A stretch of 64,000 nucleotides of DNA from an uncultured Flavobacteriaceae bacterium. GTDB taxonomy: Bacteria > Bacteroidota > Bacteroidia > Flavobacteriales > Flavobacteriaceae. A program made the translations under genes and the position numbers. The notes beneath the pieces are model-generated. The model was not told the origin of the DNA, searched no databases, and worked only from the letters and a program-made list of their open reading frames with translations. This document shows positions 7,378 to 18,859 of the stretch, in pieces; positions within the stretch are counted from its first letter, which is position 1; the number at the start of each line of letters is the position of its first letter. The DNA lies in the NCBI GenBank assembly GCA_905181835.1, contig CAJIZF010000001.1:62001-126000 (forward strand), given 5' to 3'.

Positions 7378-9170
7378 TGTAAGATTTTAGAACATTAATA
7401 TACAAAAAACACCTCGTAAATAACAAACTGAATAAAATGCGTTAAGGTTTTGAGAGTTTTATATCAAGTTCTGTGTATCAATTGTGTATCAATAATTAAA
7501 GATTGATATCGTATCTTTACAATTATTAAATATAAATTTAAAATATCAACTACTATGAAAAAAACTATTTTTTTAATTTTTATTTTTCTAACTCCTACAC
7601 TTATATTGTCCCAGGATTACATTGGGAAGGTTGCTGAGAAAGTCCAATCAAAGAAAATTAAATTTGGAAAGTTTAAATCATATAATTTTTTTGATTTAAG
7701 ACCTGACCGATCTGATAATAATATCAGTTCAGGATTTGAGCTAGCAAGTAAAAATTATTCCGAAGCTGTAGATAAAGGTATCATACTAACGTTTGATCAA
7801 GCTAAAGTAGCTGCTATTTACGATCAAGATCCTCAGCAAATGGAAATAACTATTCCTTTTAAAACAAATGGAGAAACGGTTCAACTAGAGTTGTTTCAAA
7901 AAGATATTTTTTCACCAGACCTGAAAGTAATGACAAGTGATGGTAGAGATATAACCAATATCATGGATAGAGGTAAACATTATCGTGGGATTGTGTCAGG
8001 CAATAACAATTCTCTGGTATCTGTAAGTGTATTTAGAAATGAAATTGTAGGGTTTATCTCGTTTAATGATGCAAATTATATTATTGGCAAATTAAAAGAT
8101 TCTAAAAGTAAACACATCATTTATAAAGAAACTGATCTTCGTCAAACAGAAGAGTTCAATTGTTCTACAGAGGATAATGGGGTCAGTTATACTTCAGAAG
8201 AAATAAATTATAATGAAAACAGAGATCCAGGTGATTGTGTAAATATTTATGTAGAAGCCGGACAATCTGTATATAATTCTTTCGGAGGAGATTTAGTAAG
8301 TACAACTAATTTTTTAAATGGGGTCTTTGGTCAAAGTTATGTGATTTATGCTAACGAAGGGATTACCATGCAAACATCCAGTATGCTTGTTTGGACAACA
8401 CCAGATCCATACGTTGGACCATCGTCTGCAAATTATAATGCTCAATTTAAAGCTAATACCGCTCAAGGAGCTTTTAACGGTGATTTAGGTCATTTAGTAG
8501 AAGTTGATAATGTTGGAGGTATAGCAGCAGGTTTTAGTGGAATTTGTAATCCAGATACCGATCAGAGTTTGTGTTTTAGTGGATTTTCTGGAACAGGATA
8601 CAATAATGTTCCTACTTATTCTTTTAACGTTTTTATTTTAACTCATGAGATGGGACACCTTCTAGGTTCAAGACACACGCATGCTTGTGTTTGGAATGGA
8701 AATGGAACTGCCATAGACACTTGTTCTGGATTTACGGAGGGTGGTTGTCCATTAGTAGGTTCTCCGCCTAGTGGAGGAACCATTATGAGTTATTGTCACA
8801 ATGATCCAGTAGGTATCAATTTTACTGAAGGTTTCGGTCTTCAACCAGGTAATGTAATTAGAAATACAGTAAATAGTCCTGGAAACTGTTTAGGAGGTTG
8901 TAGCCTTGTCCAAATTGTTTGTCCTGCAAATATTAATGTGGATAACGATCCTGGTACTTGTGGTGCAATTGTTGCTTTTGAGGCTACAGTAACAAACCCG
9001 ATACCAACGTCGGTAATTACCTATTCACAAAATCCAGGAACAGTATTTCCTGTTGGAACAACTACTGTTATAGCTACCGCAACAAATGCTAACGGAACTG
9101 ATCAATGTACGTTTACCGTAACCGTAACCGACGTTGAAGCACCAACGATAATTTGTCCTGCAGATATTAT

Positions 9171-9211
9171 AGTGAGTAATGATTTAGGAGAATGTGGAGC
9201 TGTTGTAACCT
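9171..9211 (+). repeat. 41-bp direct repeat within HYR modules, copy 1
   Basis: This segment recurs at 9894-9934 with one mismatch (T versus C in the GAATGTGG/GAATGCGG part). It encodes VSNDLGECGAVVT in consecutive HYR modules. Near-identity at the DNA level points to recent duplication of the module. Confidence 0.85.
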
Positions 9212-9893
9212 TCGAAGATCCTGTTGCAGAAGATAATTGTTCTAGTAGTTCTGGATTGAATGAAGATTTCGAATCAGGACCAAACGGATGGACGACAGGT
9301 AGTCTTGGAGCTGCAAATAACTGGTTAATATCAGATAATTCAGGTGAAAATTTCCCATTTGGTAATTTAATGTATGGTGTTCCTCACTCTGGTGATTTTG
9401 GACATGAAAACTCATTTTTATTATCCCCTGTCTTTGATTCAACAGGTGGAGGAGATTTCGAATTTGATTATTTTGTAAATAATGAAGACGATCCTTATGA
9501 TCAAGAGATTGTTCAAATCTCTTTTAATGGAGGTGCGTCTTGGACTACAGTAATTGGGACTCAACTACCAAACAATCCGTCAACAATACAAAGTACAAGC
9601 TTTAGTATTTCACCTGCAAATGCTACAGCAAATACTAGAGTTCGATTTATATACGATACAATAGACGATTGTTGTGGTCCACAGGACGGATTTTGGGTAG
9701 ATAATATCAGCTTTGGTGGAAGTGGAGGTTTAGTTGTAACCACTTCCTCTTCATCAGGAGATACATTTCCTGTTGGAGTAACTACTGTTACTGCTACTGC
9801 TGTTGATGGAGTTGGAAACACAACAACCTGTAGTTTTGATGTAACGGTTACTGATACTGAAGCTCCTACGATAACTTGTCCTGACGATATTAC

Positions 9894-9934
9894 AGTGAGT
9901 AATGATTTAGGAGAATGCGGAGCTGTTGTAACCT
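9894..9934 (+). repeat. 41-bp direct repeat within HYR modules, copy 2
   Basis: Second copy of the 9171-9211 segment, differing at one base. It begins the HYR module that holds the LamG-like insertion. Confidence 0.85.
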
Positions 9935-11562
9935 ACGCAGATCCAGTAGCAGAAGATAATTGTGATCTAATTTTAGATGAAAGTTATTGTAAAGAAATGA
10001 ATGTTACAAGATTGATAGATTCAAACAATGAAACGGCCACTTTTGAGATAAGTACTGATGAATGGCACTACCTAGCTATTACCAAGTCTGATGACTTGAC
10101 AGGTAAAATTTATCTAGACGGAAACCTTGTTGGAGAGGGAACTTTTTTAGATGTTAATTATAATTGGTCTCAACTATATCTTGGCGTAAGTTATTTTACT
10201 TCTTGGCGTAAACATTTTAAAGGTTGGCTTGATGAGTTTAGAGTTTCCTCTGTTGTAAGGACAGAACAGGAAATTCTAGAAAATTTTGAAGCGAATACGA
10301 GTCTCGAATTAGATGCCAATACTTTAGGTTTGTGGCATTTAGATGAGCCTAACGGAAATTTCTTCAACAATTCAGTACCAGGAATGGATGATGGAGTATT
10401 ATTTTCTGGAGCTCAGTTTACAGACGGCAGGTTTGGAAACTCAGTTTACTTTGATGGGATAGATGACAGGGGTGATTGCTATACCAATATTCCAGAATCT
10501 AATGTAACATTCGAAATATGGTTAAAGATTCAAGGAGAAGAAGAGCAAGAAAACGTAATAACTCCGTTTGAAGCTTACGGCTCGTACAACACTTCATCAG
10601 ATATTTTTGATAATTGTGATAGTGGAGGAAATGTATCGGGAGTTATCGATCTTGATGGCGTTAATGATTATATTCAGGTTGAAGGTGGAATTTTAAATAA
10701 CGTTAATTCTGGCACCCTACAAGTTAGTTGTAAGTTTGACCCTTCAACAAATCATAAGAACATTTTCTTTTATGGTTCTGGTTCTGACAGTGAACCTGGT
10801 ATTGAGCTTAGAGCAAATGAACAAGGACCATATTTTTCTTGGCATCCAGGTCCTGGAAATGTCCAGTCAATTTATGTTGATGAATACGTTGATGTTTTTG
10901 AATGGCACACATATACTGCTCAATGGGACGAAAACTCAATGGAATTATATGTTGATGGAACTTTAGTTGCAAGTAGTACTGCGTTCGGACCAGCCCTATC
11001 TAATGTATTTGCTAATATTAGGATTGGAAGAATGGGCAACAACACATCAACTTACACCAACCTATCGCTAGACTTCGTAAGACTTTACAATAGTAAATTA
11101 TATTCAGATAATTTTGATACTTGTCAAACACCACCCTCTGAAAATTTAATTCTTGATTTTGAGTTTAACAATGATAATAACACAGTTGCCACTGATTTAT
11201 CTGGTAATAATTATGATGGGACAATATATAATTCTCCTTTGTGGCTAGAAGAACAAACTAACGATTGTCTTGCTGATACATCTCAAACTGGTGTAACTCA
11301 AACGGCTGGACTAGCAAGTGGAAGTGCATTCCCGGTGGGCACAACCACTAATACATTTGTGGTAACTGATGGAGCTGGAAACACAGCAACCTGTAGTTTT
11401 AATGTAACAGTAAATGATACCGAAGATCCAACCTGGGTAACACCACCAAGCGATTTAACAGTTGCCTGTGACGGTTCTGGAAATACAACTGAATTTAATA
11501 ACTGGTTAAACAATACTTTTTCTGGAATAGACAACTGTGGTTCGGTAACCATAACAACTAAC

Positions 11563-11618
11563 AGTACCGGTTTAAGTGACGATTGCGGAGCTACAGGAAC
11601 TGAGACGGTAACTTTTAC
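11563..11618 (+). repeat. 56-bp diverged repeat in HYR tail, copy 1
   Basis: Similar to 11823-11878 and encodes STGLSDDCGATGTETVTF. Differences are mostly at third codon positions. One frameshift lies between the two copies. Confidence 0.75.
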
Positions 11619-11822
11619 CCTTACAGACTCTAATAACAATGCCATAACTCTTGATGCTACCTTTACAATTGTAGATACAACAGATCCAACTATGGATGTT
11701 GCTGCGTCCGATAGCACCGTAGAATGTGATGGTACTCAGCAGATGCATTTACAGCATGGTTAGCAGACAACGGAGGAGCAGAGGCCTCGGATGCATGTTC
11801 TGGAGTTACTTGGACCAACGAT

Positions 11823-11878
11823 AGTACTGGCCTTAGTGATGCTTGTGGAGCTACTGGAACTGAAACCGTAACTTTTAC
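11823..11878 (+). repeat. 56-bp diverged repeat in HYR tail, copy 2
   Basis: Copy of 11563-11618 that encodes STGLSDACGATGTETVTF in the shifted frame, which supports that coding continues past the stop at 11763. Confidence 0.75.
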
Positions 11879-13457
11879 GGCGACCGATGCCTGTGGAAAC
11901 TTTAGCTCAACTACTGCTACTTTTACGACAGAAGATACTACAGCACCTGTAATTGGTTGTCCTGGTGATGTCACTGCAGTGACTGAAGATGGTGATTGTG
12001 GTGCTATTGTAAATTTCCAACCTGCAGTAGCTATTGATAATTGTGGATCGGCCTTTACTTACCAAACAGGTGGTTTAGGAAGTGGATCGGTATTCCCAGT
12101 GGGTGATACCCTTATTGAGTATACTGCACAAGATGATTGTGGAAATTTAGCTACCTGTACCTTTACCGTAACGGTAATCGATGACGATGCACCAGTGGCA
12201 ATTTGTCAAGACTTAACGGTAATCTTAGATGATACTGGTAATGCAACGATCACTGCCGATCAACTTAATTTTGGATCGAATGATAATTGTGGCGTGGAAA
12301 GTTTAGCTATCAATGTGGATACTTTTGACTGTTCGAATGTAGGTGCTAATCAAGTAACCTAACAGTAACGGATATCCATGGCAATACTGCTACTTGTGTT
12401 GCTAGCGTAACCGTGTTAGATAATACGGCTCCAATTGCAGTTTGTCAAGACATTACGCTAGAATTAGGTGATGATGGTACGGTGACTATTGATCCATTAG
12501 CGATGTAGATGGTGGTTCCAGTGATGCTTGTGGTATAGCTTCTTACGAACTTAATATCGGATACTCTTGATTGTAGTAATCTAGGAAATACCGCAGTGAT
12601 TCTTACCGTAACGGATGTTAATGGAAACCAGAGTTCTTGTTCAGCTATAGTTACCTTAGAAGATAATACTCCTCCGGTATTAGTATGTAATGATGTTACG
12701 GTTGAGCTAAATCAAGATGGAGTGGCCTTTATTACCCCTTCATTAGTTGCTGATATTACAGATAATTGTGGAATAGGCGCAGTGACCGTTGATGTGCAAG
12801 AAGTTTCTTGTGCAGATATTGGAACGCCAGTAACGGTTAATGTATTTGCGAATGATGGCAATGGAAACTCAGCAGTTTGTTCGGCTGTTGTAACAGTAGT
12901 TGACTTATTAGCACCAGAAATAGTATGTCCTGATGACCAGGTAGTAAATCTGGGTCCTGATGGCACCTATACCCTAGGAGATTACATCGGCGATGGCAGT
13001 GCAACGGCTACCGATAACTGTACCGATCCTGTTACTATATTTACTCAAGATCCAGTTGCTGGCACTGTACTAGGTTTTGGAACGCAAGTGATTACTTTCA
13101 CTGCCGAGGATCAGTATGGAAACGTTTCTACCTGTAGTTTTGAATTGGATATTCAGGAGATATTAGGTGCAGGTGATGTCGAAGATTTTGCTTCTTTAGT
13201 ATTGTATCCAAACCCTGCCGATAGCAAAGTAAACTTAAGTAACCCAAGACAGATAGACCTAAATAATGTGACAATTTACGATCTTACGGGTCGAATCGTT
13301 CATAAGGTAGACTTAAGAACTATGGGATCTGAAATTACAATTGATATTGCTACCCTTGCCAATGCTATCTATATGGTAGTAATCAGAGGAGATCAACGAA
13401 TTTCTACCAAACAATTAATAGTCAATAACTACTAATTGGATTAATTTCTAAATAAAT

Positions 13458-13491
13458 AAAAATCCCCCTCCCAGAAGAGGGGGATTTTTTG
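13458..13491 (+). terminator. Strong Rho-independent terminator after the metalloprotease gene
   Basis: A perfect 10-bp stem AATCCCCCTC (13461-13470) / GAGGGGGATT (13477-13486) with a 6-base loop is followed by a T run. It lies 22 bases past the stop of the HYR metalloprotease gene and before polA. Confidence 0.92.
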
Positions 13492-13553
13492 TTTTATTTT
13501 ATTTAAATTGAGGTAATAGTTTAGTAGATTTATAGACTTAAATAAATATAAAT

Positions 13554-16391
13554 ATGTCTGATCAAAAACGCCTATTTCTTGTTGATGCCTTCGCGCTGAT
13601 TTTTAGAGGTTATTATGCCTTTATTAAAAATCCAAGAATCAACTCGAAAGGTGTTGACACCTCTGCCATTATGGGTTTTATGAACTCTCTTTTGGATGTA
13701 ATAAAAAGAGAACGCCCGGATCATTTGGCAGTTTGTTTTGATAAAGGAGGAAGTAAAGCAAGAGTTGAAGCTTATCCGGCTTATAAAGCCAATAGAGACG
13801 AAACTCCAGATGCTATTAAAGTTGCTGTTCCTTATATTTATGATATTCTAAAGGCCATGCATATCCCGATTATGGTAAAGGAAGGCTTTGAAGCTGATGA
13901 TGTCATTGGAACACTCGCTAAAAAGGCAGAAAAAGAAGGTTATAAAACCTTTATGGTAACTCCTGACAAAGATTTTGCGCAATTAGTTTCTGACAACATA
14001 TTTATGTATCGTCCAATGTTTGGAGGTGGTTATGAAACATGGGGAATCCCTGAGGTACAGAAAAAATTTGATATTGAACGTCCAGAGCAGGTTATCGATT
14101 ATTTAGGTATGGTAGGCGATACCGCTGACAATATTCCTGGATTACCGGGTGTTGGAGACAAAACCGCTAAAAAATTTCTTGCTGCTTACGGAAGCATGGA
14201 GGGGCTATTAGAAAACACCCAGGAACTTAAGGGTAAAATGAAAGAAAAAATCGAGGAAAACAAAAGCTTAGGAGTTCTATCTAAACAATTAGCAACTATT
14301 ATGTTGGACGTCCCTGTTGAGTTTCATGAACAAAATTTTGAAATGTCTCAACCAGATATGAAGGCTGTAACAGCTCTTTTTCAAGAGCTGGAGTTTAGAC
14401 GGTTAATCGATAATTTCACTAAAACATTTACTAAAACAGTTTCAACAGTAAATGAGCAAATTACTAAGGAGGTTAAATCTTCAATAAAAAAAAGCGAGCC
14501 ATCTTCGGCGGGTCACGGACAATTTTCTCTTTTTGGAGGTGACGGAGAACCCACGGAAAACACACTTGACACTACTAGAAAAAGTATAGTCAATACCGAG
14601 CATTTTTATCAGACCGTTCAACCAGGTATGGGAACGAAATTATTTATTCAAAATTTATTGAAACAAAAATCGGTATGTTTTGATACTGAAACTACAGGGC
14701 TGAATCCAATTACAGCAGAATTGGTTGGTATCGCGTTTTCTTGGGAAGTAGGAAAAGGATTTTATCTTTCTTTTCCAGAGAATCTTAGCGAGGCACAAGA
14801 TTTAATAGAAATACTTAGACCTTTCTTTGAAGACGAATCGATTCAGAAAATAGGACAGAATTTAAAATACGATATTAAAGTCTTATCAAAATACAATATA
14901 TCTGTTCAAGGAAAATTATTCGACACCATGCTAGCCCATTACCTAATCAATCCAGATATGAGGCATAACATGGAAGTACTAGCCGAAACCTATTTAAATT
15001 ATACACCAATTTCAATAGTTGAACTCATTGGTAAAAAAGGAAAAAATCAACTTTCTATGCGAGATATTTCCTTGGAAAAAATTACTGAATACGCTGTTGA
15101 AGATGCAGATATTACGCTTCAATTAAAAAAACATTTTGAAAAAGAATTAAAGGAAGCAAAAACACAAAAACTATTTGATGAAATTGAAATTCCTTTACTA
15201 CGTGTTTTGGCAGAAATGGAATTAGAGGGAATTAATTTAGATGTCCCCTTTTTAAATGAATTGGCAAAAGATTTAGATAAAGATATCGCTCAACTGGTTT
15301 CAAAAATTTATGAATTAGCAGGCGAGGAGTTTAATATAGCTTCCCCAAAACAATTAGGAATTGTTCTTTTTGAAAAAATGAAATTAGTTGATAAACCAAA
15401 AAAAACTAAAACAGGACAATACTCTACCGCTGAAGATGTTCTCTCTTACCTAGCAAAAGAGCATGAAATTGTAAAATATATTCTTAAGTATCGGGGACTC
15501 GCCAAACTAAAAAGTACTTATATAGATACCTTACCTATGCAAGTAGAACCAACAACAGGAAGAGTACATACCGATTACATGCAGACAGTCGCAGCAACTG
15601 GAAGATTAAGTAGTAATAATCCTAATCTACAAAATATCCCCATTCGAACAGAAAGAGGAAGACAAGTTAGAAAAGCTTTTATTCCAAAAAACAAGGATTA
15701 CGTGTTACTTGCAGCTGATTACTCTCAAATAGAATTAAGGATTATAGCAGCTTTAAGCGAGGAAAACAACATGATTGAAGCCTTCGCTCAGGGAGAAGAT
15801 ATTCACGCATCCACGGCTGCAAGAGTATTTAATGTTGACTTAAACGAAGTAAGTAAAGAACAACGAAGCAATGCTAAAACAGTCAATTTTGGAATTATTT
15901 ACGGAGTGTCGGCATTTGGATTAAGTAATCAAACAGATTTATCTCGTTCAGAAGCCAAAGAGTTAATTGAAACCTATTATACGTCGTATCCAAAACTTAA
16001 AAGTTTTATGAGTAAACAAGTTGATTTTGCTCGTGATAATGGATATGTTCAAACTGTTTTAAATAGGCGTAGGTATTTAAATGCTATCAATGCATCAAAT
16101 GCAATTGTCCGAGGTGCTGCCGAACGGAACGCTATTAACGCCCCCATACAAGGGAGTGCTGCAGATATTATTAAAATTGCAATGATTCATATTCAACAGA
16201 AACTAAATGCAGAAAATTATAAAAGTAAAATGTTACTTCAAGTCCACGATGAATTGGTTTTTGATGTTTTTAAACCTGAATTAGAAAAACTTAAATCACT
16301 CATAAAATTTGAAATGGAAAATGCCTTTAAGCTATCTGTAAACTTAGATGTAGATTTAGGGACAGGCGATAATTGGTTGGAGGCCCATTAA
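13554..16391 (+). CDS. polA: DNA polymerase I
   Basis: Pol I fills gaps and removes RNA primers during replication and repair. The 945-residue protein has all three parts. The N-terminal 5'-3' exonuclease (LFLVDAFALIFRGYYAF, then EADDVIGTLA and a helix-hairpin-helix at LPGVGDKTA) covers about residues 1-300. The 3'-5' proofreading exonuclease appears active, since its DxE motif is intact in DTETTGLNP from residue 377. The polymerase domain shows motif A DYSQIELRI (from residue 722), the O-helix region TVNFGIIYG and motif C VHDELVF. Length is normal for Bacteroidota. The gene is uninterrupted, in contrast to the frameshifted genes on both sides, and stands alone between a terminator and the cluster at 16.5 kb. 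Confidence 0.97.
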   Translation: MSDQKRLFLVDAFALIFRGYYAFIKNPRINSKGVDTSAIMGFMNSLLDVIKRERPDHLAVCFDKGGSKARVEAYPAYKANRDETPDAIKVAVPYIYDILKAMHIPIMVKEGFEADDVIGTLAKKAEKEGYKTFMVTPDKDFAQLVSDNIFMYRPMFGGGYETWGIPEVQKKFDIERPEQVIDYLGMVGDTADNIPGLPGVGDKTAKKFLAAYGSMEGLLENTQELKGKMKEKIEENKSLGVLSKQLATIMLDVPVEFHEQNFEMSQPDMKAVTALFQELEFRRLIDNFTKTFTKTVSTVNEQITKEVKSSIKKSEPSSAGHGQFSLFGGDGEPTENTLDTTRKSIVNTEHFYQTVQPGMGTKLFIQNLLKQKSVCFDTETTGLNPITAELVGIAFSWEVGKGFYLSFPENLSEAQDLIEILRPFFEDESIQKIGQNLKYDIKVLSKYNISVQGKLFDTMLAHYLINPDMRHNMEVLAETYLNYTPISIVELIGKKGKNQLSMRDISLEKITEYAVEDADITLQLKKHFEKELKEAKTQKLFDEIEIPLLRVLAEMELEGINLDVPFLNELAKDLDKDIAQLVSKIYELAGEEFNIASPKQLGIVLFEKMKLVDKPKKTKTGQYSTAEDVLSYLAKEHEIVKYILKYRGLAKLKSTYIDTLPMQVEPTTGRVHTDYMQTVAATGRLSSNNPNLQNIPIRTERGRQVRKAFIPKNKDYVLLAADYSQIELRIIAALSEENNMIEAFAQGEDIHASTAARVFNVDLNEVSKEQRSNAKTVNFGIIYGVSAFGLSNQTDLSRSEAKELIETYYTSYPKLKSFMSKQVDFARDNGYVQTVLNRRRYLNAINASNAIVRGAAERNAINAPIQGSAADIIKIAMIHIQQKLNAENYKSKMLLQVHDELVFDVFKPELEKLKSLIKFEMENAFKLSVNLDVDLGTGDNWLEAH

Positions 16392-16448
16392 AAAATTATT
16401 CACGTTTACGGGTGAAATCAATTAAAGCATTAATTATTATTATTACGG

Positions 16449-16480
16449 TTGTAAAAATTAGATTTAATTTAATATTTTTA
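16449..16480 (+). promoter_or_regulatory. Possible promoter of the 16.5-26.5 kb cluster
   Basis: TTG (16449-16451) and TATTTTTA (16473-16480) are spaced by 21 bases. The -7 box deviates from TAnnTTTG in the last base. The start would fall only a few bases before the TTG start codon of the first cluster gene. Confidence 0.33.
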
Positions 16481-16490
16481 AATAAAAAAA

Positions 16491-17399
16491 TTGACTTTAT
16501 TAAAACCCATATTATACTTTTCGCTCTTTAAGTATCCTTTAACCGAAGAAGAGATATTTATTTTTTCCAAAGCAGAATCAAAAGAGCAAATTAAATTAGA
16601 TTTAATTGAGTTGGTAAACGATGATATAATTTATAAAATTGATGACTTTTACTTAACGGAAAATAATGAAACACTAATTAAAAGAAGGCTTGAAGGAAAT
16701 AAAATGGCTAAAAATATATACCAAAAAGCCTTAACTGTTTCTCGATTAATTTCTAAATTTCCTTATGTAGAGGGTGTGGGGATTTCAGGCTCTTTATCCA
16801 AGGGTTATTATGATGACGATGGAGATATTGATTTTTTTATTATAACCAGCCCAAATCGATTATGGATTGCTAGAACCTTCCTAATTCTCTATAAAAAAAT
16901 ATTTTTATTAAATTCTAGAAAGTATTTCTGTGTTAATTATTTTATCAGCTCCAATGCGCTAGAGATTGAAGAAAAAAATATATTTACCGCAACCGAGTTA
17001 ACAACGTTACTCCCTATGTTCGGTAACGGTAGTTTCCATAAATTTTACGAAAAAAATAAATGGGTAGAAAATTATTTGCCAAATAAAACTGTTACAGAAG
17101 GCTTATCAAAACTAAATTTGGTCAAAAAACCAACGGTCACAAAAATTACTGAATATTTTTTAGATTCGAAAATAGGAGATTGGCTTGACGCTGCTTTTTT
17201 AAGAATAACATACCATAAATGGAAAATTAAATTTAATCATTTAGAAGAAAGGCAATTTAACGTGGCGATGAAGTCCACAAAAAATATATCGAAACATCAT
17301 CCTTTAAATTTTCAACGAAAAGTAATTGATCGCCTAAACAATAGGTACGACGAATTAAGAGAAAAACATAATATTCACATCGCTAAAGAAAATGCTTGA
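16491..17399 (+). CDS. Nucleotidyltransferase (DNA polymerase beta superfamily) with N-terminal winged-helix-like region
   Basis: A 302-residue protein whose catalytic core shows Gly100-Ser101 followed by Asp112-Ile-Asp114 (SGSLSKGYYDDDGDIDFFII), the GS...DxD pattern of pol-beta-type nucleotidyltransferases. Such enzymes transfer a nucleoside monophosphate to a sugar, antibiotic, protein or RNA. The first 80 residues look like a small helical DNA-binding-like domain (YPLTEEEIFIFSKAES). The substrate cannot be told. The start is a TTG at 16491 with no nearby in-frame ATG that would keep the N-terminal domain. Its last 8 bases overlap the ATG of the next gene, so it is translationally coupled to the radical SAM gene and is probably the first gene of the cluster. 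Confidence 0.75.
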   Translation: MTLLKPILYFSLFKYPLTEEEIFIFSKAESKEQIKLDLIELVNDDIIYKIDDFYLTENNETLIKRRLEGNKMAKNIYQKALTVSRLISKFPYVEGVGISGSLSKGYYDDDGDIDFFIITSPNRLWIARTFLILYKKIFLLNSRKYFCVNYFISSNALEIEEKNIFTATELTTLLPMFGNGSFHKFYEKNKWVENYLPNKTVTEGLSKLNLVKKPTVTKITEYFLDSKIGDWLDAAFLRITYHKWKIKFNHLEERQFNVAMKSTKNISKHHPLNFQRKVIDRLNNRYDELREKHNIHIAKENA

Positions 17400-18859
17400 T
17401 ATTCTTTTTTCACATTCCTACTATTATCCGTTGGATCAAAAACAATGGAATAATAAAACTCCTTATCCTCCTTTAGGAACCATATACGCTGCATCATTAT
17501 TAAGGAAGAGTGGTTTTTCAGTCTCCCTTTTTGATACTAACTTAAGAGATAATCCCTTTGAAATTGAAAAAGAAATTCAGGATCAAAAGCCCTCTTTTTT
17601 AGTTATTTATGATGATGGATTTAATTATTTAACAAAAATGTGTCTTACCAATATGCGAGAGGCTGCTTTTGATATGATTGCCATCGGAAAAAAGCACAAC
17701 TGTATCGTCATCGTAAATAGCTCAGACAGTACAGATCACTATAAAAAATATTTGAACAAAGGAGCTGATTATGTCCTATTGGGTGAAGGAGAAATTTCGT
17801 TAAAAGAATTGGTGCTTAAACTAGGAAACAACGAGCAAATCGATTTGTTAAAAGGAATCGTATATAAGAATGATCTTGATTATACGATCAATCCAAAAAG
17901 GGAAGTTTTAAAAGATTTAGATGAACTGCCCATGCCTGCTTGGGATTTAATTGATATTAATGCGTACAAAGATGTATGGGCTAAAAGCGGAAAAAATTTC
18001 ACTTTAAATATTGCAACCACAAGAGGATGCCCCTATAAATGCAATTGGTGTGCGAAACCTATTTATGGTGTTCGTTATAATTCACATTCACCAGAATATA
18101 TTACCAAATTAATCGCTACCCTGAAAGAAAATTACAGCGTTACTAATTTTTGGATGTGTGACGATATTTTTGGGTTAAAACCCAAATGGGTTCAAAATTT
18201 TAATACCGTATTAAAAGAAGCAGAATTAAAAATAGCATACACAATACAAAGTCGAGTTGATTTATTACTGAAAGAAGATACTATAGATGCATTGGCAGAA
18301 AGTGGTTTAAAAGAGGTTTGGGTAGGAGCTGAAAGCGGTTCTCAAAAAATATTGGATGCAATGGATAAAGGCACACAATTAAATCAAATTTATAAAGCGA
18401 CTCAGTTATTAAAATTAAAAAAAATCAAAGTGGCCTTCTTTATTCAATTTGGTTATTTGAACGAAACTAAAGATGATATTTCCAAAACAATTGAAATGAT
18501 TAAAGAACTGCAACCAGATAATATTGGAGTTTCTGTATCCTACCCATTGCCAGGGAACTAAGTTCTATGAAATGGTTAAAGATGATCTAAAATTTAAATC
18601 AAACTGGAAAGATTCTGACGATTTAGCGATGATGTTTCAAGGAACTTTTAATTCAAGATTTTATAAAAAACTACACCGATATGTTCATAAAGAATATAGA
18701 AAAAGTCAGGCGATTTTTAACTTTCATCAACTTCTCAAAAATCCTTTTTCAATTTCAAAAGATAAAGTACGTTCGCTTCTTTTATATTTTTATTATGCTC
18801 CGTCCTCTTTATTTGATAAAATAATATTGGATAAAATGAAACATACCCATGAAAGCTAA
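17392..18859 (+). pseudogene. Cobalamin-binding-type radical SAM protein 1, frameshifted near the C-terminus
   Basis: The expected product of about 488 residues has an N-terminal B12-binding-like domain (residues 1-150, with PYPPLGTIYAASLLRKSGF and LLGEGE), then a radical SAM TIM barrel with the 4Fe-4S motif CPYKCNWC (Cys213, 217, 220) and the EVWVGAESGSQKILDAMDKG segment. The frame stops at 18561 after YPLPGN. In the +1 frame the protein resumes as GTKFYEMVKDD and ends at 18859. One extra G in the GGG run at 18553-18555 explains the break. Catalytic residues all lie before it, so only the last 100 or so residues are affected. Family members do methyl transfer, ring formation or sulfur chemistry on unreactive carbons. 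The substrate is unknown. It overlaps neighbours at both ends. Confidence 0.8.

Larger units (their letters stand above)
7555..13435 (+). pseudogene. Large secreted reprolysin-like zinc metalloprotease with HYR repeats and T9SS sorting domain, four frameshifts
   Basis: The full coding length would be about 1960 residues. Domain order: Sec signal (residues 1-20), propeptide-like region, metzincin domain with HEMGHLLGSRH at 364-374 and Met-turn MSYC at 411, then a chain of HYR modules with inserted MAM-like and LamG-like beta-sandwich domains, and at the end (13197-13435) a type A T9SS sorting domain starting LVLYPNPADSK. The first frame stops at 11763. Coding continues after a -1 shift near 11731-11738, a -1 at about 12360, a -1 at about 12501 and a +1 at about 12559, each restoring HYR sequence. 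The intact piece keeps the protease domain but lacks the sorting signal, so it would not be exported by T9SS. It may be a decaying gene or contain sequence errors. Divergent from GH92 and upstream of a strong terminator. Confidence 0.8.

Noticed and set aside
7440-7520. Promoter with TATCTTTA before the metalloprotease gene
   Set aside because: The box lacks the final G and no TTG lies at a suitable distance, so it is not reported as a feature. A short TGTGTATCAA repeat nearby has no evident role.
8930-13150. Repeated segments as a possible CRISPR array or tandem repeat array
   Set aside because: The repeats are coding HYR modules of about 80 residues with variable spacing and divergence, not short identical repeats with unique spacers.
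18540-18562. Programmed ribosomal frameshift in radical SAM protein 1
   Set aside because: The site CCAGGGAACTAA has no heptameric slippery sequence, and no clear downstream structure was seen. A one-base insertion in the GGG run is simpler.
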